In this document: piece after piece, positions 30,084 through 42,753 of the stretch | Layout: every line of letters starts with the position of its first letter | Position numbering within the stretch: position 1 is the first letter of the stretch | Assembly: GCA_963970005.1 (NCBI GenBank) | Contig: CAXAMN010029072.1 | Coordinates: 443,887-507,886 of the forward strand | DNA length: 64,000 nt | DNA from: Durusdinium trenchii | Taxonomy: Eukaryota; Sar; Dinophyceae; Suessiales; Symbiodiniaceae | Reading direction: 5' to 3' | Translations under genes and position numbers: made by a program | The notes under the pieces: generated by a model | Database searches by the model: none | Told to the model about the DNA's origin: nothing | Seen by the model: the letters and a program-made list of their open reading frames with translations, nothing else

Positions 30084-30182
30084 TCACCGGCGCCTCTTCC
30101 GGCTGCGACTCTTGCTCCGGCTGCGGCTTTTGCTGGAGGACCTTGACGGTGTTCCCCGGCTGTCTTGGGATGTTGGATTCAT
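30084..30182 (-). CDS. Short ORF ending in an RS-type dipeptide run
   Basis: A 32-codon frame from ATG (30180-30182) to TGA (30084-30086) reads MNPTSQDSRGTPSRSS and then alternating Ser-Arg/Ser-Lys dipeptides ending SRKRRR. Such arginine/serine runs form the tails of splicing factors of the SR family. With only 32 codons it may be the last exon of an SR-type gene or coincidence in a CGG-rich stretch. Confidence 0.22.
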   Translation of the reverse strand: MNPTSQDSRGTPSRSSSKSRSRSKSRSRKRRR

Positions 30183-31510
30183 CGTCTGAGGTGCAGAATG
30201 TGTCCCACTCAACAGGTGCGTTTACTGGTTTCAAAACCCTTTTCGTTCAGCGCCCCTGAGGAAAAGATGTCATTCAAGAGCTCACGATTCTCAAAGACGT
30301 CTGCCTGGTAATTGCTCACACATCACAGTGTCCCTATTTCAATACAATGGAGGACTCAGACTCAAAAGGTGCAGGCGTCTTTTTTCCCCAAAATCTGGTT
30401 CGTGCCTGAAACAGGAAAGAGCAGGCTCGAGCAGGCTGTCTCAAGTTCCAGAAATGATCCAAAACACATCCAACATTCCAAAACATGCCCTTGCCAAATC
30501 ATCATCCACCATGCCCCAGGCTGAGTTTGCAATCATTGGCGTAGGTGGGATGAGAACACTTCAAGAGGCCCCAACCGAATCGCTGCACTTCGTTCGAGCT
30601 CGGGGGCCTCGACTTTTCTTTCCGGCGCCGGTCTCGGTCGCGCTCCTTCTCGTGGCCTCGGCCAGTGGTGAGGGCTGCAAGCAGTTCCAGAACAAACACA
30701 TGTTTGTGCAGTTGGTCAGTTGGTAAAATCTGTAGCTGTAGCTGTATCATTGAGGGAAACATATTAAGCATTCAAGTACAATAGGGTATAAACGTGTCGT
30801 ATAGATGCAGGTGTGTAAATACAAGCCTATAGATGCCGGTAATTAATAAATGCAGACGGAAGATGGCGTAAACAACTTCTACAAAACGCCAACAGGGTCA
30901 GCATTCATTCTAAATTATTTCTTAGGTGTCAACGTTCTTTTCATATTCTGGGCGTGTTCACGTCCAGATAGCTCCCGTTACAACCTTGAGTTTCCCGGCC
31001 TTTGCTCTCTTCTCTCGAAAGAGTCCGTACGTCAGGCCTGCCAGCTGCTGCGGCTGAAGTTCGCGTGACTCCCTGTGAACAACCAGGATATTGTAGCTTT
31101 GCAGCTGTTCCTAGATAAAGTCAAAGGGAAGGAGCCATTTCATCAAAGTGAAAGGTGCCTGAAACAAGTTTTTTCTTCAACTTTGTCATGTTTTGTATGA
31201 CCCATAGCACTCGACCCTGCCTGCCACTGCTAGTCTTCAAGACAAAAGTTAAACAAAAACAACAAAAGCACCGGATGTTGGTCATGGCTTAGTGACGTTT
31301 GGCGCGGGATTATATACACTGCAGACTTCGACTCAACCATCACTTCTTCCACGACTTGCCAGGAGGACTTCACTCCTTCTCCACACGTCTCCACGAGCGG
31401 AGCGGCGAAACGCCGGGGAAGCGAACGGCCGGCGGCGGCCCGGTCCTTCGCTTCGGCCGTTCGGTCCTTTCGGCCCCATCCTCCTTCTCCTTCTCATCTT
31501 TCTTTGGCCT
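30183..31510. other. Unique sequence with no assignable gene
   Basis: No feature recognised. The stretch 31390-31500 is GC-rich and runs directly into the next tandem array. Confidence 0.4.
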
Positions 31511-31893
31511 CATCGCTACTAGGTTGGAGGCCATCGCAATGAGGTTGGAGGCCATCGCTATTAGGTTGGAGGCCATCGCTATTAGGTTGGAGGCCATCGC
31601 TACTAGGTTGGAGGCCATCGCTATTAGGTTGGAGGCCATCGCTATTAGGTTGGAGGCCATCGCTATTAGGTTGGAGGCCATCGCTACTGGGTTGGAGGCC
31701 ATCGCTATTAGGTTGGAGGCCATCGCTTGGGGTGGAGGCCATCGCCATTTGTTTGGAGGCCATCGCTATTAGGTTGGAGGCCATCACTATTAGGTTGGAG
31801 GCCATCGCTATTAGGTTGGAGGGCATCGCTACTAAGTGGAGGCCTTCGCTATTAGGTTGGAGGCCATCGCTAGTAGGTTGGATGCCATCGCGA
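31511..31893 (+). repeat. 21-bp tandem array, about 18 copies
   Basis: Same unit as 22331-22670 and same orientation, with more variation toward the right end, where units have gained or lost one to two bases (for example near 31725 and 31835). Confidence 0.95.
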
Positions 31894-34893
31894 TAATTTT
31901 CTTTGGCCTGGGGGGCAAAGCCGGCAAAGCCCTCGGGTTGTGGGCTTAGACCCATCCACTGACGGAGTGAGAAACGCGGATATGTCAGTGTTGTAACATG
32001 CTGTAACCGGCTGTGGCGGTCCGGAATGGTGGGCGCTCATCCTTTTCGGAGGTCATTTGGGCTTCAAGTGGTTCAAGTCCAATGAAGCAAGCTTCTTTGA
32101 TTTCTTCTTGCGCAGAACTTAGTCAAAAAGCGGCCAACGTAGGTTGGTTTGAATGAAATCAGCAAGCCTCAGATTTGAACACCGCTGAGCGGCTTCAGAA
32201 GAGGATCTTCTCAGGTTAGGATTCTCCGAATTCTAAACTGAGAGCAAGCGGCATTGCTGGATGGAAGCTGAAGGTCTTTTTCTGGATCCAGAGACAACAG
32301 ATCTTTCCAAGCACCCCCGAGTACCGAATGCCATGGCTTCACGGTTCTTTCACAAGGGGGTGACCGAACAACTTGTCCTGCCCATAGATAGGTTGCTATT
32401 GAGGGCGTTGGGTGTAAGCTACCCTTCACCCACACCTGACGGCTTCAGAAGCGATATGTCAATGAGTTCAACTCCTGTATCCGAAATCAAAGTCCAATGC
32501 CCTTCATCACGGGCCTTGACCTGCCGGACCCTTCCCCCCTCCATCCATCGTCTCGCCCAAGCCGCCGAAGCGGCGGCCGATGCTCCGCCCGGCAGACGGC
32601 GACCTTCTGCCCGTCGATCTTCTCACCGTCCATGTACTTCACAGCGTCCTGCTACCGGGTTCAACGAACACGCCACCGGCGGAAAGCGGCAACGGTTGCG
32701 GAGGATGGTGCCAGGCGTCCGGAAAGAAGGATGGTGCCAGGTGCTTCAAGTGGCAGAGAGTGGCTGAAAGGGCGCGGTGGAACAACCCTGCATGTGTGCG
32801 TGGGGGTTGTGAGGGTGCTGTGTGTCATTTGGTTGGGTGGAACTGCTTCAAATGTTCGGCAAACAATTAATTAAGAGGCCCAAATCATTCTCAAGCTGTC
32901 CCCATCAGCTCCTCCGCATCTCTCTTGTCCTTGAAGGAGATGTAAACCTGGGCGATTTGGTAGCCAATGACACTCGCGCACCTTGAAACCTTGCTTATGG
33001 TCCAGCTTAGCTCGACAAGATTGAACAGGCCTTCGACAGGGCCTTTTGTCCCTCTAATTGCTCCCCTTTCAACATCCACTGTTCAAAGTTGTCCTACAAA
33101 GCTTCTAAAGGTGGAGAAATCACATGAAACCAACCCTTCTGAGAAGTCTACAAAAAGTGGAGAACATCCCATGAAAATCCTATATCATGTAACTATGTAA
33201 CACAAAAACGCACCATGTAGCACACATACCATGTAGCAAGCATCTAACCGCATCGTCCTTCTTTTTTAGCATACCGTCCGGGTGGCCGCCGTCCCATTCA
33301 AGGGCGTCTCGATCTTAATGATGTGCCCAAAGTCGCCAAAGGCCGCCTATTCTCGACACCGGCGGTGGGGCGGGCTGCGCGACGACTGGTGTTGGGGCGT
33401 TGAACCTGGACGCCCGACCCACCGGTCGGGCGGTGGGTCGTCGTCCGGAGCCAAGGGTCGTGGACAACACCACTACAATATATATATATATATTACGGCA
33501 AGATCTGACGGGATGAATCCGTTCCTTTGGGTGTCACTATACAAAGGTTTCAAAGTTGGTTCATTGATAGAGAGAGGGAATTCTTGACTAGCTTAGGAAT
33601 GTTGAAAAAGTCCCTGGAGTGGTGATGTTGGTAGGTAGTTGCTGGTGTTCATCCTTTTGAAAGTCCAACCTACTCCATTCACTTGTCTTCGCATGTGTCG
33701 AACTCTTGCAACTTCGCATGTCAAGCTAAGCAAGGCAGGCGGATTCGCTGGATGGCTCTTGGGGCGGTCACATCGCTGCCTGGAGTTGTGTCTTGTTGGC
33801 CTTCTCCAACCCCGTCACACAAACCCGATGCCCAAGCTCATAGTGCCAACCTGAGACTCGAGCACAAGAACACGGCGCACATGGGTCAAAAGTGTTGTTT
33901 TTGGCGCGTGTGTGACATGGTGGGCTCGTCGGAAAAAGCTTCCAGGATGAGAATTGGGGTAAAAATGATGATTTTGGATCCCCCGTGTCTTTTTCCAATT
34001 TGCGATTTGCCAAAAGCGTAGCTTGTGACGTGCCCTTTTGCATCTCTAATTAGATCAGTCCTACCCTGGTAGGGCCGAGCCATGACAGATTGATGCGGCC
34101 CATGGGCCCCATGGGGTTTAGTTCAAATGGAGGCCTCTTTGTAGAAACCACCATCTCCCGATGTCAGGGCTGTTCGATCTGACTCTAGCCGAAGCTGTTC
34201 AGGTTTGATTTGACAAGTGGAGCAGCGAAATCCATGCCATTCTGGAATTTCCATGCGAAAACGATCCCATGATCTTCACAGGTTGCAAGACTGTCCACCA
34301 ACGCAGGCCAGAGGGTAGAGCATGTCTCCCTACAGGAGGTCTCATTACAGGGTAGAGCACTCCCAAGACTTTGGCATAGTTTAGCTCATGATTATGTGAA
34401 ATAAATGGATAATGACTTCCAAACATATTCCAGCACAAAGGTAATTAGAGACCAGGAGAATTCCTTGGAAATCATGAAACTTACAGATCTATTTCGGGCC
34501 GCTCATGACAAGCTCGCGAAATCATCCGCCACATCTGAAGAAAACAAACACAACTGACGCCACAGTCGCCCCAGTCCGCGCTGTTCGCGTTGCTCTTCGC
34601 GACCCGTCGTGAGGCTCCCAGCCACCAGGGCCTAATGGAACATTCGTCATTCACCTGCACGAAGCTGCGGAGCTGTCGCCGAAGCTGCGGAGCCGCATGC
34701 AGACCTTGTTTTTCACCATCCGTTACCGGTATGATGTTCATTTGGTTTTTAAAAAAAAAAATATATATATATATATGTTCGAAGTGGCTGAGTCCCACTA
34801 ACAGTGAGCACAATCGATGAGCACAAAAGCAGCACCAGGAAAATTGAAAAAAAAAAAAAAAGGTCTGGGTCCAATCAAATCTCCCATGCACTC
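31894..34893. other. Unique sequence with no assignable gene
   Basis: A plus-strand patch at about 33272-33405 reads GRLDLNDVPKVAKGRLFSTP and could be an exon. A hairpin with 9-bp arms CGCCCGACC/GGTCGGGCG and a 4-nt loop lies at 33411-33432, nested within weaker outer arms. AT runs lie at 33478-33494 and 34751-34776, and a poly-A run at 34847-34861. Frames at 32500-32870 are open on plus in several registers without a motif. Confidence 0.35.
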
Positions 34894-35104
34894 TCCTGCT
34901 TTCATTTTGAAATGTGGGGCTGGTCCCGGCTGGCCTGGGCTAGTGGCTCTGCTTTCATTTTGAAATGTGGGGTTGGTCCCTGGCTGGTTTGGGCTGGTGG
35001 CCCTGCTTTCATTTGGAAATGTGGGGCTGGTCCCTGGCTGGCCTGGGCTGGTGGCTCTGCTTTCATTTTGAAATGTGGGGCTGGTCCCTGGGCTGGTGGC
35101 TCTG
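34894..35104 (+). repeat. 54-bp tandem array, about 4 copies
   Basis: The unit begins TTTCATTTTGAAATGTGGGG and continues with a CTGG-rich part. The third unit has one base change in the T run and the last is shortened. The length is a multiple of three, so frames remain open on both strands. Confidence 0.9.
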
Positions 35105-35106
35105 AT

Positions 35107-35601
35107 TCTCGATTTCGTCAAATCTGGTGCTAGAATTCGTCAAATCCGGTGCTCGATTTCGCCAAATCTGGTGCTCGATTTCGTCAAATCTGGTGCTAGA
35201 ATTCTTCAAATCTGGTGCTCGATTTCGCAAAACCTGCTGATTTTCTGGAAATTCTGCCCAGGGCGGAGACACAATCCAACTCAAACTCAAAAATCACTTA
35301 CTGGCTGGTGCTCGAATTCGTCAAATCTGGTCATCGAATTCGTCGAATCTGGTGCTCAAATTCGTCGAATCTGGTGCTCAAATTCGTCAAATCTGGTGCT
35401 CGAATTCGTCAAATCTGGTGCTCGAATTCGTCAAATCTGGTGCTCGATTTCGTCAAATCTGGTGCTCGATTTCGCCAAATCTGGTGCTAGAATTCNNNNN
35501 NNNNNGTCAAATCTGGTGCTCGATTTCGCCAAATCTGGTGCTAGAATTCGTCTAATCTGGTGCTCGAATTCGGCAAATCTGGTGCTCGAATTCGTCAAAT
35601 C
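35107..35601 (+). repeat. 22-bp tandem array with an internal assembly gap
   Basis: The unit is close to CTCGATTTCGTCAAATCTGG plus TG, with alternative forms CTCGAATTC or CTAGAATTC and CGCC for CGTC. A non-repeat interruption lies at about 35236-35305. Because 22 is not a multiple of three, the translation cycles through all three registers every 66 bp, yet no register has a stop, giving an open frame of over 200 codons. Ten Ns at 35496-35505 sit inside the array. Confidence 0.92.
35496..35505. other. Assembly gap (10 N)
   Basis: Ten undetermined bases within the 22-bp array; the number is probably a placeholder, so array length is uncertain. Confidence 0.95.
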
Positions 35602-36699
35602 ACCCCACCATGACCTTCGACAGTGGTGGACAAGCAAGACAAGCATTCACCATCTTATATCATTTGCAAGGCCCACACACATACACACCTTACAGAAGGG
35701 CACTGGGTATGGGGCAGGGGATGGGTGAAGTGAGGTATGATTCTGATCATGGTGAGATCTAAACTTTTCAATCTGGGTCAACCCCAGCAATTCATTGACC
35801 AAATGTCCCAAAACCAAGAGCCATTTCCAGCAATTCGCTGGTGCTCGTTTTCATGAACACACTTAATAAAAATCCCTTGTTGAACTGTTACTGGGACTCA
35901 GCCCCATCTAATATATATGTCTTTCTTTTGAAGAAGAATCTCATCAAACCGGAAAACTCCATGTGCAACTTGGTTTCGGCCGGCCTTGCGGCTCCGAGAG
36001 CTGGACGACGTGATCTGTCTTGGGCGAATGAGTCGTGACTAGTGACTGGAGCTATGGAGCTATGGCGAAAGCTGCGAAAGCAGCTTGGGGTTGGCTTGTA
36101 TGACGCGGACAAATGCATACAGTACTTGTATACATGCAAGGACTTTGCTTGGCAAAAAGGCACCACGACAGCTCCGATCTTGGGGAATCTCAATTATTGC
36201 TGTTGTTGAAGAAGTCTCTCTGCTCAGCTCCTTGAAATTCAGACTTTGTCACTTCACTGCTGTGAACGCTGTTTCGAAGTTGTTGAGCAGCTCGTTCTTT
36301 ACGTTGTGTGAATTTTGTGGTGTGTGTACCAATGTAGACTCTGTTGGACTCAAGCGATCAAAGCGCATTCCTGTGAAGAAGTCCATTCTGGTGCAATGTT
36401 GTCTATTATTCGAATGTCTGAGCCCAGAAGAGGCGCCACCATCAGGATCCGCTGTGAGCTCAATCAACCTACCTCATCCTCGTGCAACTGTTGCTCTGTT
36501 GTATTCTTAAACACCTATATAAAGCTTAAAAGCAGACTTGGTCCACTCATCAGCAAGTTTGTTGGAGGGTTCTACCCAAAAGTGCCAGGCGAACTATTCA
36601 TGGATTCAGTAGGTAAAACTGATCGTCTTTATATAAAAGATTTCCAATATTCAATCAACATCTACTTATATAATTCTCAAGGCTTTATAACTCTCTCTC

Positions 36700-36730
<31 letters not shown>

Positions 36731-39700
36731 GTCTCTCCCACTTCCTACTACTCTCAGCATGAGACGACTTCGGTCAAAGCCAGCGATGCGACAGCGCCTG
36801 AAGAAAGTTCAGGGGCCACGAGCCACAAACGATGAGAGTTTGAAGGTCCAACGTCAATAACCCGCATCTGACTCTTTGATTTGCTTCTGAGTTCTACTTT
36901 GAAGAACTCTTTTTCTGCTCTAAAAAGAAAGAAATGGTTTTGCTCCTCTACTAACTCCGACTCCGAAAACTGCCCGCCCCCAAGGAAGCGGCGTGCCTCG
37001 GCCCGTTCTTCATGCTCAAGCGGAAGCGAGACCTCGGGCCAGCCGGGCGTCCCGGGGGGTATGATCATGGCTGATCAGCCTCTTCTTGAAGGGGACATAA
37101 ATCCAAAAGCATAGCATATCACGTCCATTCACCTGAGTGACGGTGGTGCCTAGAACGGGCTGGATACATTAGTAACTAGTTTGGCTTTAGGCTAGTCTTT
37201 CCAAAGAAAGATATGGCTCAAACACGTTCCCCTTTGATTTCTGGTCTTTTCAGTCCGTTTTGGCCCGGACGAACTGCTGGCCAGCTTGGGCAAGGGGCTC
37301 AGATCTGCCTCCTTCGGCCTCGCCCCGGAGAACGTCGATCGCTTCCACCGATCGATTTGGAAGGCGAGATCGCGAACTCGTCGGTCGGGACGAGGAGGTC
37401 CGCTTTGGAGTTGCTTTGGTTCGGATCCTTCCGGCAGGAGTGGTTTTTCCAGGGAGACTGACCGGAAAAGCAACAGCAGCAACAGGTCGGCTATGTGTGA
37501 AAACCAAGCATTTTTGGGGCCAGCAAGATGAAGAAGTGCCTCCTTGTCACATGAAGGGCTGGAGTTTGAGAGCAGATACTTGAGTGACATCTACATGTTC
37601 AATGGTTTTCCACACATGCCACAGAATCCAGAGCATTTCTAACACAAAGTTCTTGCATTGCGAAGGCCTGGCTACATGATTATGGTTATTGTTGCGGTTG
37701 TGGCCAGTGGCATAATAGTCACCAACATAAACCCGAACAGCATTACAACATGGATATGCCAGAAAGGTAGGTTCTCAGAAACTCTTCAAAGCACCTCTTT
37801 GGACAAATGTCTTTGAAGGAGCAAAAACAGGAAACAAGTGAATTGGAGGTCACTGGGGTCAACCTCACATGAGGAAACAAAGGGACATATGTAAGAGTGA
37901 AAACGCAAGGTGTGCGTCGCTGGAGATGCAAAGCGAAAACCCAACAATAAGCCAACGCAGCTAAAGAATCCGGGCGATCTGTGGACCGAGACGATCCAAA
38001 GCACAACTAGCTGGTATCTGCATGTCTCGAAGCTGGTGTCTGGGGGGGCACTGTTTGATCTGTTTGCTGCTGGCATGCTTTTGAAAAAGAATATGAACAA
38101 AAAGTGCTTTCCTTTTTGCATCAGACTCTTGGCCGATTGCTTTGCCTTCCTTCTTGGCCGATTGCTTTGCCTTCCTTGCTACCTTGACTATCGGCTGCAA
38201 ACATATCCATCTACTATGATGCTATCCACTGCCCCACTGAGGTTGATGCTTCAGTGGAACGATCTGATGATCGGCCTCCCATCGGAATGGGTGATCCCGT
38301 TCATTCCGGAATGAGGACTGGTTCATATCGTCTGTGAAGAGTCTGGAATGACCGAGGCCACAAAACTGGAAGTCTATTGTTGTACAAACTACCTCAACTG
38401 GAAGTCTATCGCCTTCAAATCAACTGAAGACTTCGGAAAACATGGTCGATGCCAGTCGATGCCGAGCGTCCCTTTTTCAATTGCCTGTTGGTCGTGCACA
38501 CAAGGTGCTTGCACCTCATCCCGTTACACCAATTCGACGGGGTCTACCACTACATTTCCAGGCCAACCGACATGCTGTCACATGTGTCTGCCTTGAACTG
38601 GCCGATTGGGTAGATAAATGTTGGGAGAATTGACAAACTGCCAAGCCCCATAGAATTTGATCTGGTGAATGTTGGAAGACCCCTTTCTGTTCTGCTTGTT
38701 TCACGTGTTTCACACCCTAATCCCCGAGGCAGCGACAAACCTCACCCCCATCCAAACACTACAGTACCACCTCTGGTACATGGAGGGAAGTCTCCCATAC
38801 CAAAGGACAATTCCAGTATCCTCATAATCACACTCACTCCCGGGGTCCCATTCGTGGCGCCACGCCGGTTCGAAGCCACGCTGCTCCCGCAAGCGCACCA
38901 CACCCTGAGGCCGGTGGGGACATGTCCGGCGGATCAATCAAATGGAACTTGGACAAAAATCAAACAAGTCGTTCTCACCAATACTAGATCCTTTTCCTGG
39001 GTTGCAGTTCGTTTCACACGAGAGCGGCAGCCTTTTCCCCACGTGAGCGGCCGGCTGCCCACGCCTATTGGGGGGGGATCTAGAGTCTTCCTGGCCATTT
39101 GATTGCAATTCGTTTTCTTTTTGGAGGGATTGCTGTTGCGAAGCCTCCGAGAAACTTTCGTTTGGGTTCACACCTTCACACCTCCACACAAAATGTGATT
39201 TCTCTTTTGAAAACATGGGACCCATGTTTCGACACGGCAATGGCCCACAGGTGACACAGGTTATGACCCCTAGATTTTTCCAACCAAATGTTTTTGTTAC
39301 GTGCAACAAGAACGTTGTAAGACTTGTCTTTGTTTTACGCGTTCATGTATGACTCACATGTTGCATTTAATCTAAGAACCTGTGAACATACCTTTTGAAC
39401 ATACCCCTAAAATGCTGCTCTTGAGCAATTGTTCAAGGATTTCTGGCGCTTTATCGGCACTTGGAAACGAAAAGGACTGTCTTTGGAAGCCACAGGGCCC
39501 GAGGTATCATGAGTAAAATATTCCACCTTAAATCAAGGTGTCGATCCCACGATTCATACGTCAGCATAGTGGTAGTTGTATTTTTCGGCTGCAACATTCC
39601 AATCTCAGCTGTGCATTGTGCAACCCCTATGTATGTCATGACTTTCAATTGTTGGTCCAAAAAAAAAAAAAACACAAACTGAAGGAGTCTTGGAGCTTTG

Positions 39701-40132
39701 TGACTCGAGCGCCCCTGCTTGGCGCAAGCAGGCCAAGCAAGCAGGCGCAGCAGGCGCAGTGTTCAAACCGTGAGATCGACGATATGAAATCGGAGGTGCC
39801 ATGGGGTGAATGCAGTGATGGTGCCATTCACAAGGATTCCTTGGCGACGTTGTGGATACGACAACCTTGATGAAATCAGCCATGTTTTCCAGGGTGCTAC
39901 AATGCTACAAAGCACTGCAGTAACAATGTGAAGGCAGCAGGCCAGGAGAGGGAGCGTTCAACAAAGCGCTCATCCTACCCCCACCGGAGACAGTAACAAA
40001 TAACATATACATACACAAAAGCTCCATAAAGACTCTATCCACAACAGCACTTTTAAGTATATGGCCTTAAAACAAATACAGTAGCTCTATATTATGGTAA
40101 AAGTGAAGTGTCTTTTCCTTCTGGTGTGGTGT
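35602..40132. other. Unique sequence with no assignable gene
   Basis: A CT-rich run lies at 36690-36737. Coding-like but unassigned patches: minus at 37020-36870 (EVSLPLEHEERAEARRFLGG) and 37250-37507, where both strands are open. No motif is recognised in the rest. Confidence 0.35.
36690..36737 (+). repeat. CT dinucleotide run
   Basis: About 24 CT units with two interrupting G bases. A similar shorter run is at 49657-49682. Confidence 0.95.
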
Positions 40133-40135
40133 TCG

Positions 40136-40320
40136 TTACATGCCCACCCATTCGCCTGACGACCTCTCACTATGGTCTCTCTGGGCAATCCTGGCCAACG
40201 CCCACTCAAAGAGCGCGCCGGCGCCGGGGGCGGCGCGGCGGACATCGTTCGCCTGGCGGGCCATGACATCGTTCGCATGGACTTTCCCATGACCCTCCCG
40301 TCCCATGTCCAACCAAATGG
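40136..40320 (-). CDS. Hypothetical coding patch
   Basis: Minus-strand frame reading GKVHANDVMARQANDVRR, then APGAGALFEWALARIAQRDH and a stop after SSGEWVGM. The Ala-rich amphipathic helix is protein-like and the DNA carries a short internal duplication (GCGAACGATGTC twice, 24 bp apart). I do not recognise the family. It may be an exon. Confidence 0.22.
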
Positions 40321-42750
40321 AAAGTACGCTTATAAAAGAAACATGGACAACAATCTCCTCTACAAGGGCGTTGTTCCATTTTGGGTCCTGCACGGAACAT
40401 GTTCCGCAGAAACATCTCTACAAGGTGGGTCTGGAGATCTACGGAACATGGCAATGTTGCCATGTGTCCCCACTACATCCCATGGCAATGTGCTTGGCCC
40501 CTACTGTTGAAGGTGCAGGAGAGTTGTGCCTACTGTTGAAGGTTCCTCGGGGTCTTGAGGTTCCCTCTTTGCTGAGTTGTGGGCTCTACTTTGAGGGACT
40601 AAATATTCTGACCGGGTATATCCAACCATTCATGGCAATGCGGAGCAACCATTTTTTTTGTCCATTTGCTTCTGGCCATCCGAGATGCGGAGCAACCTGC
40701 GAAGTGAACGAAAAAGGACAGCATGTTGCTTTGGAGCTTGCCTGTTCCAGTTATCTATATAGAAAAGATTCTACCATAGGCATCTGTGGAGACTTCCAAA
40801 CACAAACATGGAACTCGATGTACCATATGCTACTTTTGAGGTCCTAGGTGTGTGCCAAGATATGCGGTGTCCAAGCAGCGTGGGAGGGTCGTTCTGTTCA
40901 TTTTGAGCGCGTTAACAACCCACCTATCGCCTTCAGAAACACGTACGTACAGCAGTCTCATGTTGTTGAGACTGAAGCTTTTGATGCATTTGGGCCATGT
41001 TACCGTGCACATGTAAACCCCAAGTTCACAGTTCATTGCCAGAATTTATCGTCTACTACCTCCAAACCCAATTCACCATGTACACTCCCACACGCGAGTA
41101 AAACCCGACCCGCTGGGCCGTTCCAAACCAAAAGAAAGGCGTGGTTCATTTTTTTCCGCGACGCATCGCTCGCCTGCATTCCTTGAAGCAGAGCACTGGC
41201 ACTGCGAGCCGTCTCCAAGGGGATGCTCCTAGCCTTGGCGCGACGAAGACTCTCTCCTTGCTGTGACCACAACGGTTCCCACAAAATGGATCAGTATGCT
41301 GTTACAGGGCGGTGGCCGACTCCAAGGTGTTCCTTTCGTTCGGAAAGGGAGGGAAGGACTGTAGATGGTTTCTTCATGGCACAAACAGGGGTGAACAATG
41401 GGCAAGTTGGTGAAGGAAACTGGAGAAAAAGCACGAAGCTCAAATGTCTGACAACTTTACCGCATCCTTTGAATCTTCTAGTAGCAAATAGCTTCTAGTA
41501 GCTTCTTGTTACTAGTAGTAATGCTCTTAGCTACTAGTAGCGATGCCCTTAGCTACCAGCCTGCGGTGTCGGTGTCGAGCCTGTCCTGCTCGGCGGCTCG
41601 ACCACCCACCTTCCACCAGCTCCCCAGAGACCCAAGCATCAAAGAGCATCAACTCTGTTCGCAGGGTAGGGGAGCGCAAGACCTTGGCGGTGTGGGTGTT
41701 CAACTGTTTTGGGAAGAGCACAAGTGCAACGGAACTATGACCCTGGGAATGTTAGGATGTTGATCTTGCTGGGGTCCATTTCTGTTGAAGGAACGGGTTC
41801 TCAAGCACTACTTCAACCAGCTCAAACTGAGAATATCATCTGAGAATATTCAATGTTGTTAGTGTTTATACTCTTGTTGGTGTGTCAAATCGTGCCAGCA
41901 TGTTGTTTCCATATCAACAGTGATATCCCCAAAGCTTAGATATTTCTTCACACTGACACAGCCTGCATGTACTCCATTACTCGTCTACGGCCTGGTTTGA
42001 ACTTGTCTCGCTATATGACACTATTGCCAGTTGTTGATCGGGCCTGCAGCAAGCTCCCCCATCGTGCTGCCGGATCAGCACCTCGGGGCTTGCAAGCGGC
42101 AGGTGCACGAGGAGGAGTCGATGGTTACATGAACATTTGGGAGGTGCAAAACCTGAAAGAACACACAGGTCTGGAGAAATTTGTTCGTCTCTGGGGTGAC
42201 ACGATTCCAGAACATGGCCCCTTCTAGCCCACTGGGCATGTGTTCCATGTTATGATTTCTTCAATTGTCTTCCAAAAATACTTGTGCTGCCAAGCCGAAA
42301 CAAACACCAATTTCGCCCAGGCTGCTGAGGTTCGCAGGACACTCTCCACGAATGAGCGCCACGGCATGCAAGACCTTCCTGTGCCACGCGAGCGGCGTGG
42401 TATGGTTCGTTGACCAGTGCGAGGTCGGAACATCTTGGAACCGAGGTCGATGTGACATGGTTCGCCCCAAGAAAGACTACAGTGAAAGATGGTGAAAGGC
42501 TTTTTGAAAAGGGACGCCTTCCTCTTTTGGAGCTCTCCGTGTGACTGAGTCCACGTGTTGTGTTCATGGAAGTGAAATTGCTTGAGCTTGCATTGACACA
42601 ACATAGATCGGCCTCAAGGCATTAACCGCAGCTGGTTTCGCCAAACGCATCATGCTTGCAATCAAACTTACCATCCAATCAAGTGCAGGAACAGGGAAAC
42701 AAAGTCGCCTGGGTGTCCCAAGGAGGTAGTGTTTCGCGCATCTTCAATGC
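40321..42750. other. Unique sequence with no assignable gene
   Basis: Apart from the dispersed repeat at 41474-41556, I see only short frames without motifs. Confidence 0.4.
41474..41556 (+). repeat. Dispersed CTAGTAGC repeat cluster
   Basis: Repeated TTCTAGTAGC, GTTACTAGTAGTAA and GCTACTAGTAGCGATG units, related to the LLGAPG family but enriched in the palindromic core CTACTAGTAG. Confidence 0.75.
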
Positions 42751-42753
42751 TTG

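Noticed and set aside
31370-31955. MASNLIA and SDGLQPN repeat proteins on the minus strand
   Set aside because: Same reason: products of the 21-bp array.
35075-35728. 217-residue repeat ORF
   Set aside because: Spans two tandem arrays and an N gap; the open frame follows from the repeat units.
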